In this document: positions 44,462-55,990 of the stretch, piece by piece
Layout of the letters: every line of letters begins with the position of its first letter
Position numbering within the stretch: the first letter of the stretch is position 1
NCBI RefSeq assembly: GCF_002994745.2
Contig: NC_037089.1
Location: forward strand, 87,010,347-87,074,346
DNA length: 64,000 nucleotides
Source of the DNA: Rosa chinensis
Taxonomy: Eukaryota; Streptophyta; Magnoliopsida; Rosales; Rosaceae
Reading direction: 5' to 3'
The notes under the pieces: model-generated
Told to the model about the DNA's origin: nothing
What the model saw: the letters and a program-made list of their open reading frames with translations, nothing else
Databases searched by the model: none
Translations under genes and position numbers: made by a program

Positions 44462-45386
44462 ATGGTGCAGAGATTCTACCCCAAACGCTGCAGCAGCTGC
44501 TGCTTAGCAGAAACCATAGCCAACACTGAAGAACTCCTTACCGAAATCCTTGTGCGTGTGCCAGCTACACCTCTGGTCCGCTTCAAATGTGTCTCCAAGC
44601 ACTGGCTCTCTCTTATCTCCGACCCCAAATTCTGTCACCGCCACACCCTTCAAAACCCAAACACTCCCATCTCTGCCGTCTTCTGTGACACATCTCTCTC
44701 TCCCCCTCCCCCCCCCCCCAAACCCACAACCAACCAGTTCTCCACACTTATTCCTCCAGCTACTGCTGTTACTTCCACATGCTGATGTATTCGTCTGAGA
44801 CTCGAAGTTGGAAGCTTCTTGGCTCTTCTTTCTCTAGGGAATTTCAAATCCTCTACAAACATGTTGAATACTGCAATGGAGCTATTCACTGGTTAGGCAT
44901 GTTTAGTGAGTTGTCATACTTTAGTGTAGATGAAGAGCGTATTGGAGTTGTAGATCCTCCTCCTCGCTGTAAAGAGAAGAACTTTGACAAGAGGATATTT
45001 AGATATTTTCGGGAGTCTGGTGACAGGGCCATTTGCATCTTATTGATATTTATGTGCCTTGTATCTCTCAATTTGAAGTTTTGGAGATGGGAAAAGACTA
45101 CTCTGGCTGGTTTGTCAAGTACTTTGTTGACCTTGATCCCATATGCACTACTTACCCCTGGTTTCGATTGGATCGATTTATCATTCTCTTTCTAGCTCAA
45201 GACGAAATTGAAGGAGAGGAATGTTCATCTCTGTTGCTGCATACAGCTGGCAAAGTCATCACTTATAATCTTAAGAGTAAGACCTTCAAATCTTTTGAGT
45301 TAGCTCCCAAGGCCGGTGTTGATGATTGTCTCTTACGAGTTGGTGAAAAAAATTATCGGCACGTGGAGACATTGGCTTGTGTGTGA
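44462..45386 (+). pseudogene. F-box pseudogene 3 (internal deletions and frameshift)
   Basis: The N-terminus is intact: MVQRFYPKRC, then an F-box EILVRVPATPLVRFKCVSKH. After AVFCDTS a C-rich run (44702-44720) replaces about 250 bp found in copy 2, and a second deletion of about 125 bp follows the TTNQFSTLIPPATAV stretch, producing a stop at 44785. The body resumes in another frame (YSSETRSWKLLGSSF, YCNGAIHWLGMF), and one base is missing at about 45027 (acagggccatt against acaggcgccatt). The end HVETLACV is present. It lacks the duplicated 40-residue module and is the closest relative of pseudogene 2. The first frame could at most yield a 107-residue F-box-only fragment. Confidence 0.85.
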
Positions 45387-46478
45387 TGGAATTTAATAAA
45401 TTTATCATACTGCTGTTGCTACCATGTGATTTTTCTTTTGGTTGTAAGATCTTTGTATTAGAAAAAAAAAAACTCTGTTTATTTTTGTTCATTTGGCATC
45501 TGTATTCATTTTGAAGTTCTATTAAATGCTATTCCATTGCTTCTTTGGGTTTGGATCAATGATGAATTTACACTACCTACCTGCTATGTGGTTAACTTTC
45601 AGTTTTATTTTTAACTTTCCTGCGTTTAACTTTGCACAACTACACAAAAATTCAATTAGATGTACCTAGCTAGCTATCATTCAATGCAGATGTAGGTTCA
45701 GCCTTTAATCGGATCTGTACTATAGCTTCCTGCTCTTAATTTAGTCTTTGGTTTCTGTAATCATAAGAGTACATTTATATGTCTTTTTTATTTTGAGAAG
45801 AAGATGGCAAGGCTTATAGATTCAGTAATTGGAAACTTTTTGTTGGATTTGATTGATTAGAAATTAGGATTATAGCTCAAGCCTCAAACAGAATTAAACT
45901 TGCCTAATATTACAACAATGAATGTAAACTGACATAAAATGTGGAGTTGGATTTCACTGTGATGTTATCTGCCAGATGATTGTTTTATAGAAACAAAGAG
46001 TGTTGCTTCTATTTTGATTTTTGAACAACAAATCAGACCTCTTGGTCAAATAGTTTCTTCAAATACCTTCATTAGGTTTAACTGAAGGGATTCTTTTGTA
46101 CTACAACTCTTGCAATGGTGATATCTATGAGAAGTATTCCCACTTTGTAATAACAAATCAACTTATCGTACATTGATAATATTTATTTTTTTGTATGTTG
46201 GTGTGTATCTATTCTTTGAGAGAATTGCAATCTACTTGATGGAACCAAATTGTACCTCAATTATATTTGACTTCACCACTGGTTCTAATTACCCCAGGGC
46301 CTACGGCACCTTGTCTTGTACTACAACTTTGATTTTACCACGGTGCTAATTTTTCAAAAACAATAATGATTAGTGCTCAATTTAGTGTACATTTTTTTGT
46401 TGATTCTCATGAAAGCAGATCCAACACGGTTGCATTCACTAAATTTGTGCACTAAATTGTGTTCACCTTTTTTGATAG
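45387..46478 (+). other. Unit 2 spacer, including the empty sites of two unit 1 insertions
   Basis: 45640-45960 aligns with 8550-8650, 10204-10369 and 12366-12420 in unit 1, without the MITE, LINE, MULE and hAT found there. 46280-46370 aligns with LHT intron 1 at 14880-15015, then jumps to sequence equal to 16824-16895. The LHT first exon and its promoter are missing. No independent gene is supported. Confidence 0.65.
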
Positions 46479-48490
46479 ATGGATGAAAAATTAGCCAAGG
46501 AAAACGCAATTAATGAGTGGCTTCCAATTACTTTTTCGAGGGATGCAAAATGGTGGTATTCGGCTTTTCACAATGTTACGGCCATGGTTGGAGCTGGTGT
46601 TCTCGGTCTCCCTTATGCCATGGCAGAGCTTGGATGTTTTGTTAATTATTCCATGTTCTAATTAAGCAACATATTAAACCTTATAACTTCTGATGTCAGT
46701 TAATTTGATTGATCTCATTGTGTAATTGAGGGGTCCTGGTATAGCTATTTTGGTCCTTTCATGGGTCATCACATTACACACACTATGGCAAATGGTTGAG
46801 ATGCATGAGATGGTTCCAGGGAAACGTTTTGATCGTTACCATGAATTGGGTCAGCATGCATTTGGTGAAAAGCTTGGTCTTTACATCGTGGTGCCTCAGC
46901 AACTCATTGTTGAAGTTGGTGTTTGCATTGTGTACATGGTCACCGGAGGAAAATCGCTGCAGAAGGTCCATGACACTGTGTGCTCAGACTGCAAAAAGAT
47001 CAAATTGACTTACTTCATCATGATCTTTGCCTCTGTTCACTTTGTGCTTTCCCACCTTCCCAACTTCAACTCCATCTCCGGCGTGTCTTTGGCCGCAGCT
47101 GTCATGTCCTTGAGGTGAGATATTTTCGTTAGGCTTTTACTCACTATGCGATAGGGGTGGTGAGAGGAATCCATTAGCTTTTTGTGTTAATTTTGTTCCA
47201 AGTTAGATTTAGTCTTGCCCCCAACAGGTTTGATGAAATGCCTCTAAGCTAGGGAGTCCTAGCTACTATTTTCATTTCCAAGTTATGTTATTGTTTATGT
47301 GATTTAATTCATTGATATCTTGGATACTAATTGTGACGCATGTTTGTGCAGTTACACTACCATAGCATGGACTGCTGCGGTAGACAAGGGTGTGGTAGAA
47401 AATGTCGATTGTGGTTACAAAGCCACGACTACTACAGGAATTTTTTTTCAACTTCTTAGCTGCATTGGGTGAAGTGGCCTTTGCGTATGCTAACCATAAC
47501 GTAGTCCTCGAAATCCAAGCTACAATTCCTTCTACACCTGAGAAGCCTTCCAAGGTACCTATGTGGAAAGGAGTCATTGTTGCCTACATAATTGTGGCTT
47601 TGTGCTACTTCCCAGTTGCTCTAGTAGGATATTACATATATGGAAATTCAAATGATGACAACATCCTCGTCTCATTGGAAAGACCCAAATGGCTAATTGT
47701 AATGGCCAACATGTTTGTTGTCGTCCCTGTTATTGGAAACTATCAGGTGATGCACGGATCGAGGATTGCCTAAATTCTTTGAATTTCATTTTCTGTTCTC
47801 AGACATTTAGTCTGACACTACTAGCTCTGCTGCAAATTTATGCAATGCCAGTGTTTGACATGATGGAAACTCTACTGGTAAAAAAGTGGGATTTCAGGCC
47901 AAGTTTTATGCTTCGCTTCATTACACGAGCTTCATATGTTGGTAAGTTACTCAGTTACAGTTTGACCTTAATTTCATCAAGTTTATGCTATTGTTCGAGT
48001 TCAAGCAGGATATACATTAATGAATTAAAATTGACATTTCGTTGCAGCAATTACCATGTTTGTCGGAATCACATTCCCTTTCTTCAGTGGTCTCCTTGGA
48101 TTTTTCGGAGGATTTGCTTATTCCCCAACAACATATTTTGTAAGCTCACAATCTGTTCCATTAAATTCTAATGAAATAAAATTGATATTCTGATTTTCTT
48201 TTTCACATGTTTAATGAACTTGTTAATATCTTCAGCTCCCTTGCATAATGTGGCTTGCCATCTACAAACCAAAGAGATTCGGCTTATCCTGGTGGTGCAA
48301 CTATGTATGTTGAGTTTGGTTAATTTATACTTCATTGTTCTTAAGCAAGCGTTGATTTCCGTTTGATTGCATATATTTGAGTTAATCTTATTTTGACTTG
48401 CTAATTTCAGATCTTTTGATGGTTCTATCACCAATTGGAGGGCTGAGATCAATCATAGTTCAAGCCAAGACCTACGAGTTCTACTCTTAA
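46479..48490 (+). pseudogene. LHT1-like pseudogene B
   Basis: Seven of eight exons can be traced by comparison with the copy at 14563. Disabling changes are several: no first exon or promoter; the donor after GAELG-type exon 2 sequence is lost (ggatgttttg in place of ggatggtatg); an extra base in a T-run near 47441-47449 shifts the frame after KATTTTG; the acceptor before IYAMPVFDM is mutated (ctgcaaattt against ccgcaggttt); and 19 bp are missing at the start of the last exon near 48411. Much of the protein is still readable: [40 protein letters not shown] and [20 protein letters not shown]. It cannot encode a full transporter. Confidence 0.88.
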
Positions 48491-49010
48491 GGCGTTGATC
48501 ATCATCCTTCCAAGCAAAAAGCCTGGAAGGGGGTAGTTATAGTTTTTAAAAGAAAAGAAAAGAAACACGGAGCCGTTTCTGATGAAGATGATGAAGAAAG
48601 CTTGAGCAGCAAGTAAGCTGTGGACAAAGAAATAAATAAGGTTGTTTATGGAGTGGAATACTCGTCGCCATGTATCAGGGAAAAAATCTGTCACCATGGG
48701 ACTAGTTTCCAAAGGGCTCTCTACTGTTTCCTTTTCTTCATTATGTATTTGTTTGGGCATGTCATCATGTATATGATCTTTCTTTTTGTGTTTGTTTATG
48801 CATTCTGAGGTGGATATGTGTGAAATCTTAATTCACCAATACTGATTGATCCTATAATACGTCAAATTTTGAGCAGTTATGAGTATTATTTATTTAGCTT
48901 GGCCACGCCTAGCTAATGCAATCCAGCTTGATCACTTTGTGTCTTGGGAAGAGGATTGTGTACTACATTTTTGCTTATGTACCGTGGTATGAATGAATTA
49001 GTTTGCTGTG
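48491..49010 (+). other. 3' flank of LHT pseudogene B
   Basis: It is homologous to 18920-19480 and 55991-56510. The similarity ends at about 49012 (gtttgctgtgc), so the duplication or a later rearrangement breaks there. Confidence 0.6.
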
Positions 49011-49999
49011 CCGTTTCGAAAACACGAATTTCCCTCCCAAACTTTTCTTTTGCTGCCGTGAGCTTGGCCTGAAATCACCCCAGAGATGCAAAGGTAAATG
49101 TAAATATCCCAACAACAGATATAGCAAGAACCAAAACCAAGTTGGTTTCTTTAGCAGCAAACCTAAAGATTTGCAGCATACCCACAACTTAGAAATAGCC
49201 AAAAACCACTAATCAACATCTAAAACCCATTATAGAGAAAACCCAGATCGACATCTAAAACCCATTATAGACAAAACCCAGATAGACCCCAGTAGCCTAA
49301 AGATACACACATTTTGCAGCATACCCACAATTTAGAAATAGCCAAAAACCACTAATCAACATCAAAAAGCCATTATAGAGAAAACCCAGATGGACCCAAG
49401 TAGCCAAAACCAATACAAAAGAATCAAGAAAATATGGAATGTATATAAAAGCGAGTTGGGTTTTTCAAACCTTGGGGAGAGAGACGAGTGGTGGGAGATT
49501 CGTCTTGGAACAATCGGAGGCCGGTGAAGAGGATTCTCCTCGGCGTTTCATGGTCGCCAGAGATGGTGCTGAAATGAATGTTGGTCGCCGGAGACGGTGA
49601 AACCAGGTGGGTCGGTGATTTCTGGGAAACCAGGTGGGTCGGTGATTTCTGGGTGCAGGGCACTGGATTCAGGTGAGAAGGGTTTTGGGTTTTGACACAG
49701 AGAGATTTCAATTTCTTCAATTTCTTGAATTTGGGGGGAGGGGGGAAGGACCGTTACTCTTTTTTTTATAGCCCAAACGCGACACGTGTCCAAATTCCCA
49801 CTTAGCCGTTTCAGAGCATTAATGAATAGTGTGATTCAAAAAAAAAAAAAAGTTTTTTTTTGTATTTTCTTCTAAATTTTTTTTGTTTACACAATGGTTT
49901 TTATTTATTTATTTATCACATATTACAAAACATGTTGAGAAAAAAAAGAAAACGCTTTAAAAATAAAGGAAAATGATAAAAAAAAATGTCACTTTAGCT
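49011..49999 (-). other. Unassigned region with short tandem repeats
   Basis: It contains a 27-bp unit (ccaggtgggtcggtgatttc plus ctgggaa) twice at about 49604-49657, and a roughly 140-bp repeat with cagcatacccacaa and cactaatcaacat at 49169 and 49311. A minus-strand frame of 81 codons (49548-49793) opens near acacgtgtcc and is Pro/Ser-rich with the duplicated EITDPPGF unit. I recognise no family. It may be a 5' fragment of a gene moved here or noncoding. Confidence 0.35.
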
Positions 50000-51260
50000 T
50001 ATCCCAAATCGTACAGGGGTGGTTCCGATGCTTGAGGTGTCGATTCATTCACCGAGGCCCGATCTCGTTTTCCACACAATGCTTAAATGCATATGTTCTA
50101 GGTTGAGAACTCCTCACATACCTAATAGCATTCCTAATTGAAGCTACTGACCTATCCCTTATATGCAAACCAGACCATTCAGCCCTCTAAACTTTTCAGC
50201 TTACCATCTCACATGCATAAACTTGCCTCCACAAATTGACTTCCTATCCCAACTTAACATTTTCTTCCTAACATTCTCAATAATATTCTTATTTGCAGCT
50301 GCATTGTTTACACTAATTGTCAGAACTCATCAATGGTCTACTCAATCAAGACATTCTCTAAGATTTTACCTTAGTGGTGCCATGATGGTCTGGGATTACA
50401 CAAAACTTTAACACTCTTTTGTGCATTTTCTGACCATAGTCTATAATATGGGTTGTGACGATCATGTACGTAGCTGATGTTTTGACAACTAGTCCATTGT
50501 ATATGTTTAACAACAGATACAATGAGACTGTAATTCACCCTTCAACTTACTCTTTTTTGCTTCAAACATCCTCAAAAAATTCTTCACAGTAACCTTCCTA
50601 CATGGCACCTCAAACCTAGGAACAACCACATCACAAAAGAGCCTAAATTTAGGCCTTTCAATGGCACTAAAAGGAAGCTCATCTATCATTATCATTCTAG
50701 TAACAACATCTATACAAGCCTTCTGAGTCCAAGTTCTACTAGTTAGACTAGGCTTCCTATCCACCACATAAGTACTTAAAACTTGTTGTCTCTCCTCTAA
50801 ATCAATTATACCTGGATAACCCTTACAAATGAGCTCAATGTGTTTATTAAGTGAGCTACTGTCATTATCTCTAGAATCACATGCTAGATGGGTAGGGCAA
50901 TAATTATATTGAGCTCATTTTGTGCTCCCAACAACCTATCCACTCCATCAACCACCTCGATTAGCGGTTGATCAAACTTGGTGAAGTGCTCCCAAACTTG
51001 TGAACGTACTACTGCTACAACTTTTTTCTCCTTCTTTCTCCTTCTTCCTCTTTGAAACTCTAGAAGTCGGAGCATTTTTTCTTCTTCTTCTGATGCACTT
51101 GGACCAGTGATTTCATCTTCAACTTCTTATACTCTCAGAGCAGCACTTGCGGCCACCAATTCATGACCAACAAGATTTTGGACTTGAATCGGAGGTCATT
51201 GATGAATAGATGAGTTAATCAATAGATGAATCAGGGTTGAATGTTTGATTGTTTGAAATT
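50000..51260 (-). pseudogene. hAT transposase remnant, RICESLEEPER/DAYSLEEPER type
   Basis: On the minus strand the order is SQVWEHFTKF, a BED zinc-finger start, then CPTHLACDSRDNDSSSLNKH, then TQKACIDVVTRMIMIDELPF, RPKFRLFCDVVVPRFEVPCR and FEAKKSKLKGELQ. Further decayed frames give LTISVNNAAANKNIIENVRK and AVRYVRSS-like words near 50110. This matches plant hAT transposases with an N-terminal BED finger. Many stops and frame changes, and a missing C-terminal dimerisation domain, make it inactive. It would have cut and joined hAT ends with 8-bp target duplications. Confidence 0.75.
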
Positions 51261-51494
51261 TTGAATGAAAAAAAAATTAGAACTAGAATCGAGTTCTAAA
51301 GGAGTTGAATCAAACAATTGAAGATTGGAATAGCGGAAGCGATAACTTGATGTTGAATTTGTTGAAGGGACTTAGGATTTAGGGTAGGGCTTTAGGGTTT
51401 TTCGAGAATTTGGGAAGAACTAGAGAAGTGAAATAGGGCTTTAGGGTTTAGATCGAAAAAATGAAAGCCTGATATCTTGTTTAAGGTCGAGTCT

Positions 51495-52015
51495 ACATAC
51501 TAGGGCAGGGGTGTGCGGTTCCTCGGATCAGGGAGGTGTTGAACTAGTGGAACCGAAATCAAACCGCAATATATACTCTCGGTTTGGTTCTTGAGAAACG
51601 GGGCATCCTCACAGCTTGGAATCGCACCGAACTGCCTGTTTCAGTTCGGTCTGGAGCGATTTTTTGGTTTCTCGGGTCTAAAGTCCCAACTCTAGTCAAA
51701 TTATTGAACCTAATCTATATATCGTTGTGGTACCACCACTAAAACCCCATATTAGTAGAGGAATGATATGTAATTGTCATTTTTGTCCTGAGTTAATTAA
51801 TGATATATCGATATGATATTTATTCAAAAGAAGAAGAAAAAAGTAATTATGGCCGAAGAAAAAAAACATATTATTTGAAAAAAAAAATGAAAAAACTGTA
51901 ATGAAATTTGAAACTGAAACCGAACCGCAGCGTTGTCCATCGGTTCAGTTCTGCAAAAAATCACACTTGTTAAGTCTTTGAACTGCACCGAACCGTCAGT
52001 TTCGATTCGGATCTC
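51495..52015. mobile_element. hAT-type subterminal repeat region
   Basis: The words cggttcctcgg, cggtttggttctt, cagttcggtct, aaccgaaccg and ccgaaccg crowd the stretch, as in the hAT element at 24065-24936. A tagggcagggg word at 51501 resembles that element's tagggctggg end. It lies upstream of the transposase remnant and may be its end, or a separate MITE. No target-site duplication was found. Confidence 0.4.
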
Positions 52016-52059
52016 TTCATTCTTCCCATCCCGCCCTCCCTTTACATGTAACTTCCCAT

Positions 52060-52373
52060 CCCGACCGCGATAACAGATCTCTTCATTCTTCGACCTTCAA
52101 CTCCCATCCAGTTTTGAAACTTCGCCAGAAACTCAGCCAAGCCCAAGCCAAATCTGGGCAGTGTGACAATAGATTGAAGATCAACTCACCCAGCCGTATA
52201 TTATTCAGCCCACTGCGACATCCGCCACCGGACAGCCGGCAGCCCACACAATCAATTCGGTTAGTTCCTCACTGATTCGGAGTTAATGTTTTCCTTTGTT
52301 CATCAGGACTTGTTGATCAAGGTCGGTTCGGTAGCCTTATAAAAGCCTTGTTCAATTAGAATTTAGAATTTAG
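52060..52373 (+). promoter_or_regulatory. Leader of F-box 4 with a shrunken leader intron
   Basis: The leader aligns with 4340-4958. The donor (attcg|gttagttcc) and acceptor (ttcatcag|gacttg) words remain, but the interval is only 47 nt (52260-52306), against 235 nt in F-box 1. That is shorter than most plant introns and may not be spliced. Confidence 0.5.
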
Positions 52374-53764
52374 ATGGCGCAGAGATTCTACCCCAAACGC
52401 TGCACCAGTAGCACAGCAGAAACCGTAGCCAACACCGAAGAACTCCTTACCCAAATCCTTGTGCGTGTGCCTGCTAGACCTCTGGTCCGATTCAAATGTG
52501 TCTCCAAGCACTGGCTCTCTCTTATATCCGACCCCAGATTCTGTCACCGCCATACCCTTCAAAACCCAAACATTCCCATCTCCGCCGTCTTCTGTGACAC
52601 ATCCCAACAGCCCTTTCGTTTCATCCCTCTTGATGATCTTGATCGCATGCGTGGAGCTTGTAGGACTAACCATGAAAACCAAAACCCATCTGGCTCTGCT
52701 TCACCTACTTGTAATCCTCTCGATTATGATTACGATACCAAAACTGGCCAGACCTTTCCCGTTGACCCTCTTCCTCTTTGTTGTAACAAAAGCCCATCTC
52801 GGTCTGGTTCAACCTCATTCAATCCTCTTAACTTTGCTCAAAACCAATATGATGATGACATCAGAATTATCCAGTCCTGCAATGGCCTCTTCCTGTGTCG
52901 TCTTTTTCGTTCTGAAAATGTAAACCCCCATATTTTATTCTCAATCCTACAACCAATCAGTTCCACACACTTATTCCTCCTCCAGCTACTCTTGTTACCA
53001 CCGCTACCGGTGAACAAGTAGAACCCTATATCATCTCTATTGCTTTGGCATTTGACCCTTCCAAATCACCTCATTACAAGGTGGTCTGTCTTCGGACCAT
53101 TGATGGATCCAAAAGAGGCACTATTTTTCACATAGTGATATATTCATCTGAGACTCAAAGTTGGAGGCTTCTCGATTCTTTTATTAAGAGGTCATTTAGC
53201 ATCCCCTATCATGAACGCATGCTATACTGGAATGGAGCAATTAATTGGTTAGGCATGCATGGGGAGGTAGCATACTTTCACATAGATGAAGAACGCGACG
53301 ATTTTATTCATAGTCTTCCTCACCTTTACGAGAAGGACATTTGCAAGAGGAAATCTAGATACTTTCGGGAGTCTGGTGATGGGCACCATTTGCATCTTAT
53401 TGATCTTTTTCGGCCCTGTCTTACTAAATTTGAAGTGTTGGAGATGGGAAGAGACTACTCTGGCTGGTTTGTCAAGTACCATGTTGATCTTGATCCCTTG
53501 TGCACTTCTTTCCCGCTCTTTGCTTATGGACAATTTGTTGTTCTCTTTCTTGGTCAAGACGAAAATGAGGAAGAGGAAAGTTCGTCTCTGTTGCTGCATA
53601 CTCCTGGTAACCTAATTTCTTATAATCTTGAGAGCAAGACCTTCAAATCTATTGAGTTAACTCCGAAGGCCGGAGTTGATGATTCTCTTTTACGAGTTGA
53701 CGCAGATTATTATCCTGAAGCGTCTAATTATCCATATATGGAGACTTTGGCCTGTGTGATATAA
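52374..53764 (+). pseudogene. F-box gene 4, full length but with a one-base frameshift
   Basis: The N-terminal part, 52374 to about 52925, reads MAQRFYPKRC, then an F-box QILVRVPARPLVRFKCVSKH and IIQSCNGLFLCRLF. At 52924-52928 the tract aaacccccat has five C where F-box 1 has six, and the frame is lost; the correct frame resumes directly and runs to 53764 through ALAFDPSKSPHYKVVCLRTI, WNGAINWLGM, LTKFEVLEMGRDYSGWFVKY and METLACV. Nothing else is broken, and length and leader match F-box 1. It carries the duplicated NPLxFxQNQY module, with a 36-residue period here. Either it died very recently or the sequence has an error in a C homopolymer, in which case it is a second intact gene. The product would be an SCF substrate adaptor. 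Confidence 0.8.
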
Positions 53765-54657
53765 TTTATAACCTCTTGCTGCTGTGTGTGGTTTTTGTTT
53801 CTGGCTGTAAGATCTTTGTATTATAGAAGTGCTATTTATTTGTGTGCATTCGACACTTGACTTCATTTTAAGTTCTTATAAATGTTCTTCCAGTGCTTCT
53901 TTTAATTTGGATCAATCATTAGTTTTACGCTGCCCTACCAAGGCTGCAGTTGATTTGCAATTTTATTGATAGCTATCATGTGTTTAACTTTACATGATTA
54001 CTCATGATAGATACGTTGGCTTTGGATTCATCTCATCCTGCTGTATCTTCAGCTTTGAGTTAGAAACAGCACTCATGAAGTCTAGAATGTTAATACTTTA
54101 AATGAACCACAATATACAATTAGTGGTATGTCAGTGTTGGACTGTTGGTCCTCCAAAGATGCAAGTATTTGATATTTATCAGCCAAAGAAAAATCGTTAT
54201 AAGCCAAAAAAAAAAAAAAAAAAAAAACATTGCATTGTTTATGTCCTCGATTTGATTCAGTTATTCGATCAGTTTGTACGGTTGTGCCCAGAGTACATGC
54301 ACAAATATAGGCTTAAACATTAATAAACCTGTGACTTTTTCTCAGAGTCGCATCTTATCTTCTGAAGATTTGATATGGTACAACTGGATGAGTGTAGTAA
54401 AATGCTGGCTGCAAGACTTGGCTAGCTAGGACAAGTCAAATAGGTTCAAATATGTATTTAACATAGAAAGGGAGATTTGAGGGTTTGAACGAGGAGCTAG
54501 CTAGGACAAATTTATGTTTTTAGTAATTTTTCTATTTGGATTGGGACTTAATGTTTTCCTTTGTTCATCAGGAGTGGTTGATTAAGGTTCGTTGTAGCTT
54601 TACAAAAGCCTTGTTCAAACAACGCAGAAAGACCAAACCTCCTCATTTAGAATTTAG
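53765..54657 (+). other. 3' flank of F-box 4 and leader of F-box 5
   Basis: 54104-54430 repeats 6664-6960 (spacer after F-box 1). 54490-54657 repeats 4780-4958, from within the leader intron (gaacgaggagc) to the ATG, so the first leader exon is missing for F-box 5. A poly(A) run lies at 54208-54227. No other gene. Confidence 0.6.
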
Positions 54658-55165
54658 ATGGAGGAGAGAATCTACCCCAATCGCTGCACCAGTAGCTTAG
54701 CAGAAACCGTAGCCAGCATAGAACAAGTCCTTACCGAAATCCTTGTGCGCGTGCTAGCTAAACCTCTTGTCCGCTTCAAATGCGTCTCCAAACATTGGCT
54801 CTCTCTGCTGTCTTTTGTGACAAATCCTGCCGCCCCTTTTATTTCGTTCCTATTGATTTTGATCACATGAGTGGAACTGGTAGTACTAGTAGTAATACTA
54901 GTAACCGACTAACCGTGAAAACCAAAATCCATCTGGGTCTGGTTCGCCTACTTGTAATCCTCTCGATTTTGTTCAGAACCAATATGATTATGACATCAAA
55001 ACTTTCCAGACCTTTCCTGTCAACCGTCTTCATTTTGATCACGAAAGCCCCTCTCGCTGTGGTTCACCCCCTTTCAATCCTCTTAAATTTGCTCAAAACC
55101 AATATCATGATGACATCAGAATTATCCAGTCCTGCAATGAACTCTTCCTGTGTCGTCTTTAAAGA
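54658..55165 (+). pseudogene. F-box pseudogene 5 (two large deletions)
   Basis: It opens MEERIYPNRCTSSLAETVAS and keeps the F-box (EILVRVLAKPLVRFKCVSKH). About 75-80 bp are missing after HWLSL (ggctctctctgctgtc against the longer F-box 1 text), with a short shared word at the join, which shifts the frame to a stop at 54870. The sequence then follows F-box 1, including both copies of the duplicated module, to NSSCVVF. There it jumps into the 3' spacer (aaagatgcaagtg), losing the whole C-terminal half. A 15-bp unit gtcgtctttaaagat is doubled at the join. Confidence 0.85.
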
Positions 55166-55370
55166 TGTCGTCTTTAAAGATGCAAGTGTTGGTTCTCCAA
55201 AGATGCAAGTGTTTGTCAAATTTATGAGCCAAAGAAAAATCATTATGAGCTAAAAAAAAAAAGAGCATTGTTTATGTCCTCGATCTGATTCAGTTCTTCG
55301 ATCAGTTTGTACGGTTATACCCAGATATTACATGCACAAGTATGGGCTTAAACGTTCATAAGCCTGTGAT
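55166..55370 (+). other. Spacer remnant joined to LHT sequence
   Basis: It repeats part of the F-box 3' spacer (6705-6890) and stops at aagcctgtga, where LHT exon sequence tttcaggccaac begins. Confidence 0.65.
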
Positions 55371-55990
55371 TTCAGGCCAACTTTTATGCTTCGCTTCATT
55401 ACACGAACTTCATATGTTGGTAAGTTACACAGTTACAGTTTGACCTTAATTCCATCAAGTTTATGCTATTGCTTCGAGTTCAAGCTGGATATACATTAAT
55501 GAATTAAAATTGACATTTCGTTGCAGCAATTACCATGTTTGTCGGAATCACATTCCATTTCTTCAGTCGTCTCCTTGGATTTTTCGGAGGATTTGCTTTT
55601 GCCCTAACAACATATTTTGTAAGCTCACAATCTATTCCATTAAATTCTAATGAAATAAAATTGATATTCTGATTTTCTTTTTCACATGTGTAATGAACTT
55701 GTTAATATCTTAAGCTCCCTTGCATAATGTGGCTTGCCATCTACAAACCAAAGAGATTCGGCTTATCCCGGTGGTGCAACTATGTTTGTTGAGTTTGGTT
55801 AATTTATACTTTATTGTTCTTAAGCATGCGTTTGATTTCCTTTCGATTGCAAATATTTGAGTTAATCTTATCTTGACTTGCTAATTTCAGATCTGCATAT
55901 TCTTTGGTGTTCTTTTGATGGTTCTATCACCAATTGGAGGGCTGAGATCAATCTGAGTTCAAGCCAAGACCTACGAGTTCTACTCTTAAG
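55371..55990 (+). pseudogene. LHT1-like pseudogene C, 3' end only
   Basis: It begins in the middle of the exon equivalent to 18244-18349 ([16 protein letters not shown]) and includes the following exons: [40 protein letters not shown] and [18 protein letters not shown] (in copy C ICIFF reads ICIFF/ICIF-like with atattc). The last exon has an in-frame stop (atc tga) after GGLRS. About two thirds of the gene, including its start and most membrane segments, are absent. Confidence 0.85.

Noticed and set aside
51501..51716. Small MITE with tagggcaggg and inverted tagagttggg ends
   Set aside because: The ends match weakly and no 8-bp duplication flanks them; kept only as part of a broader hAT-like region.
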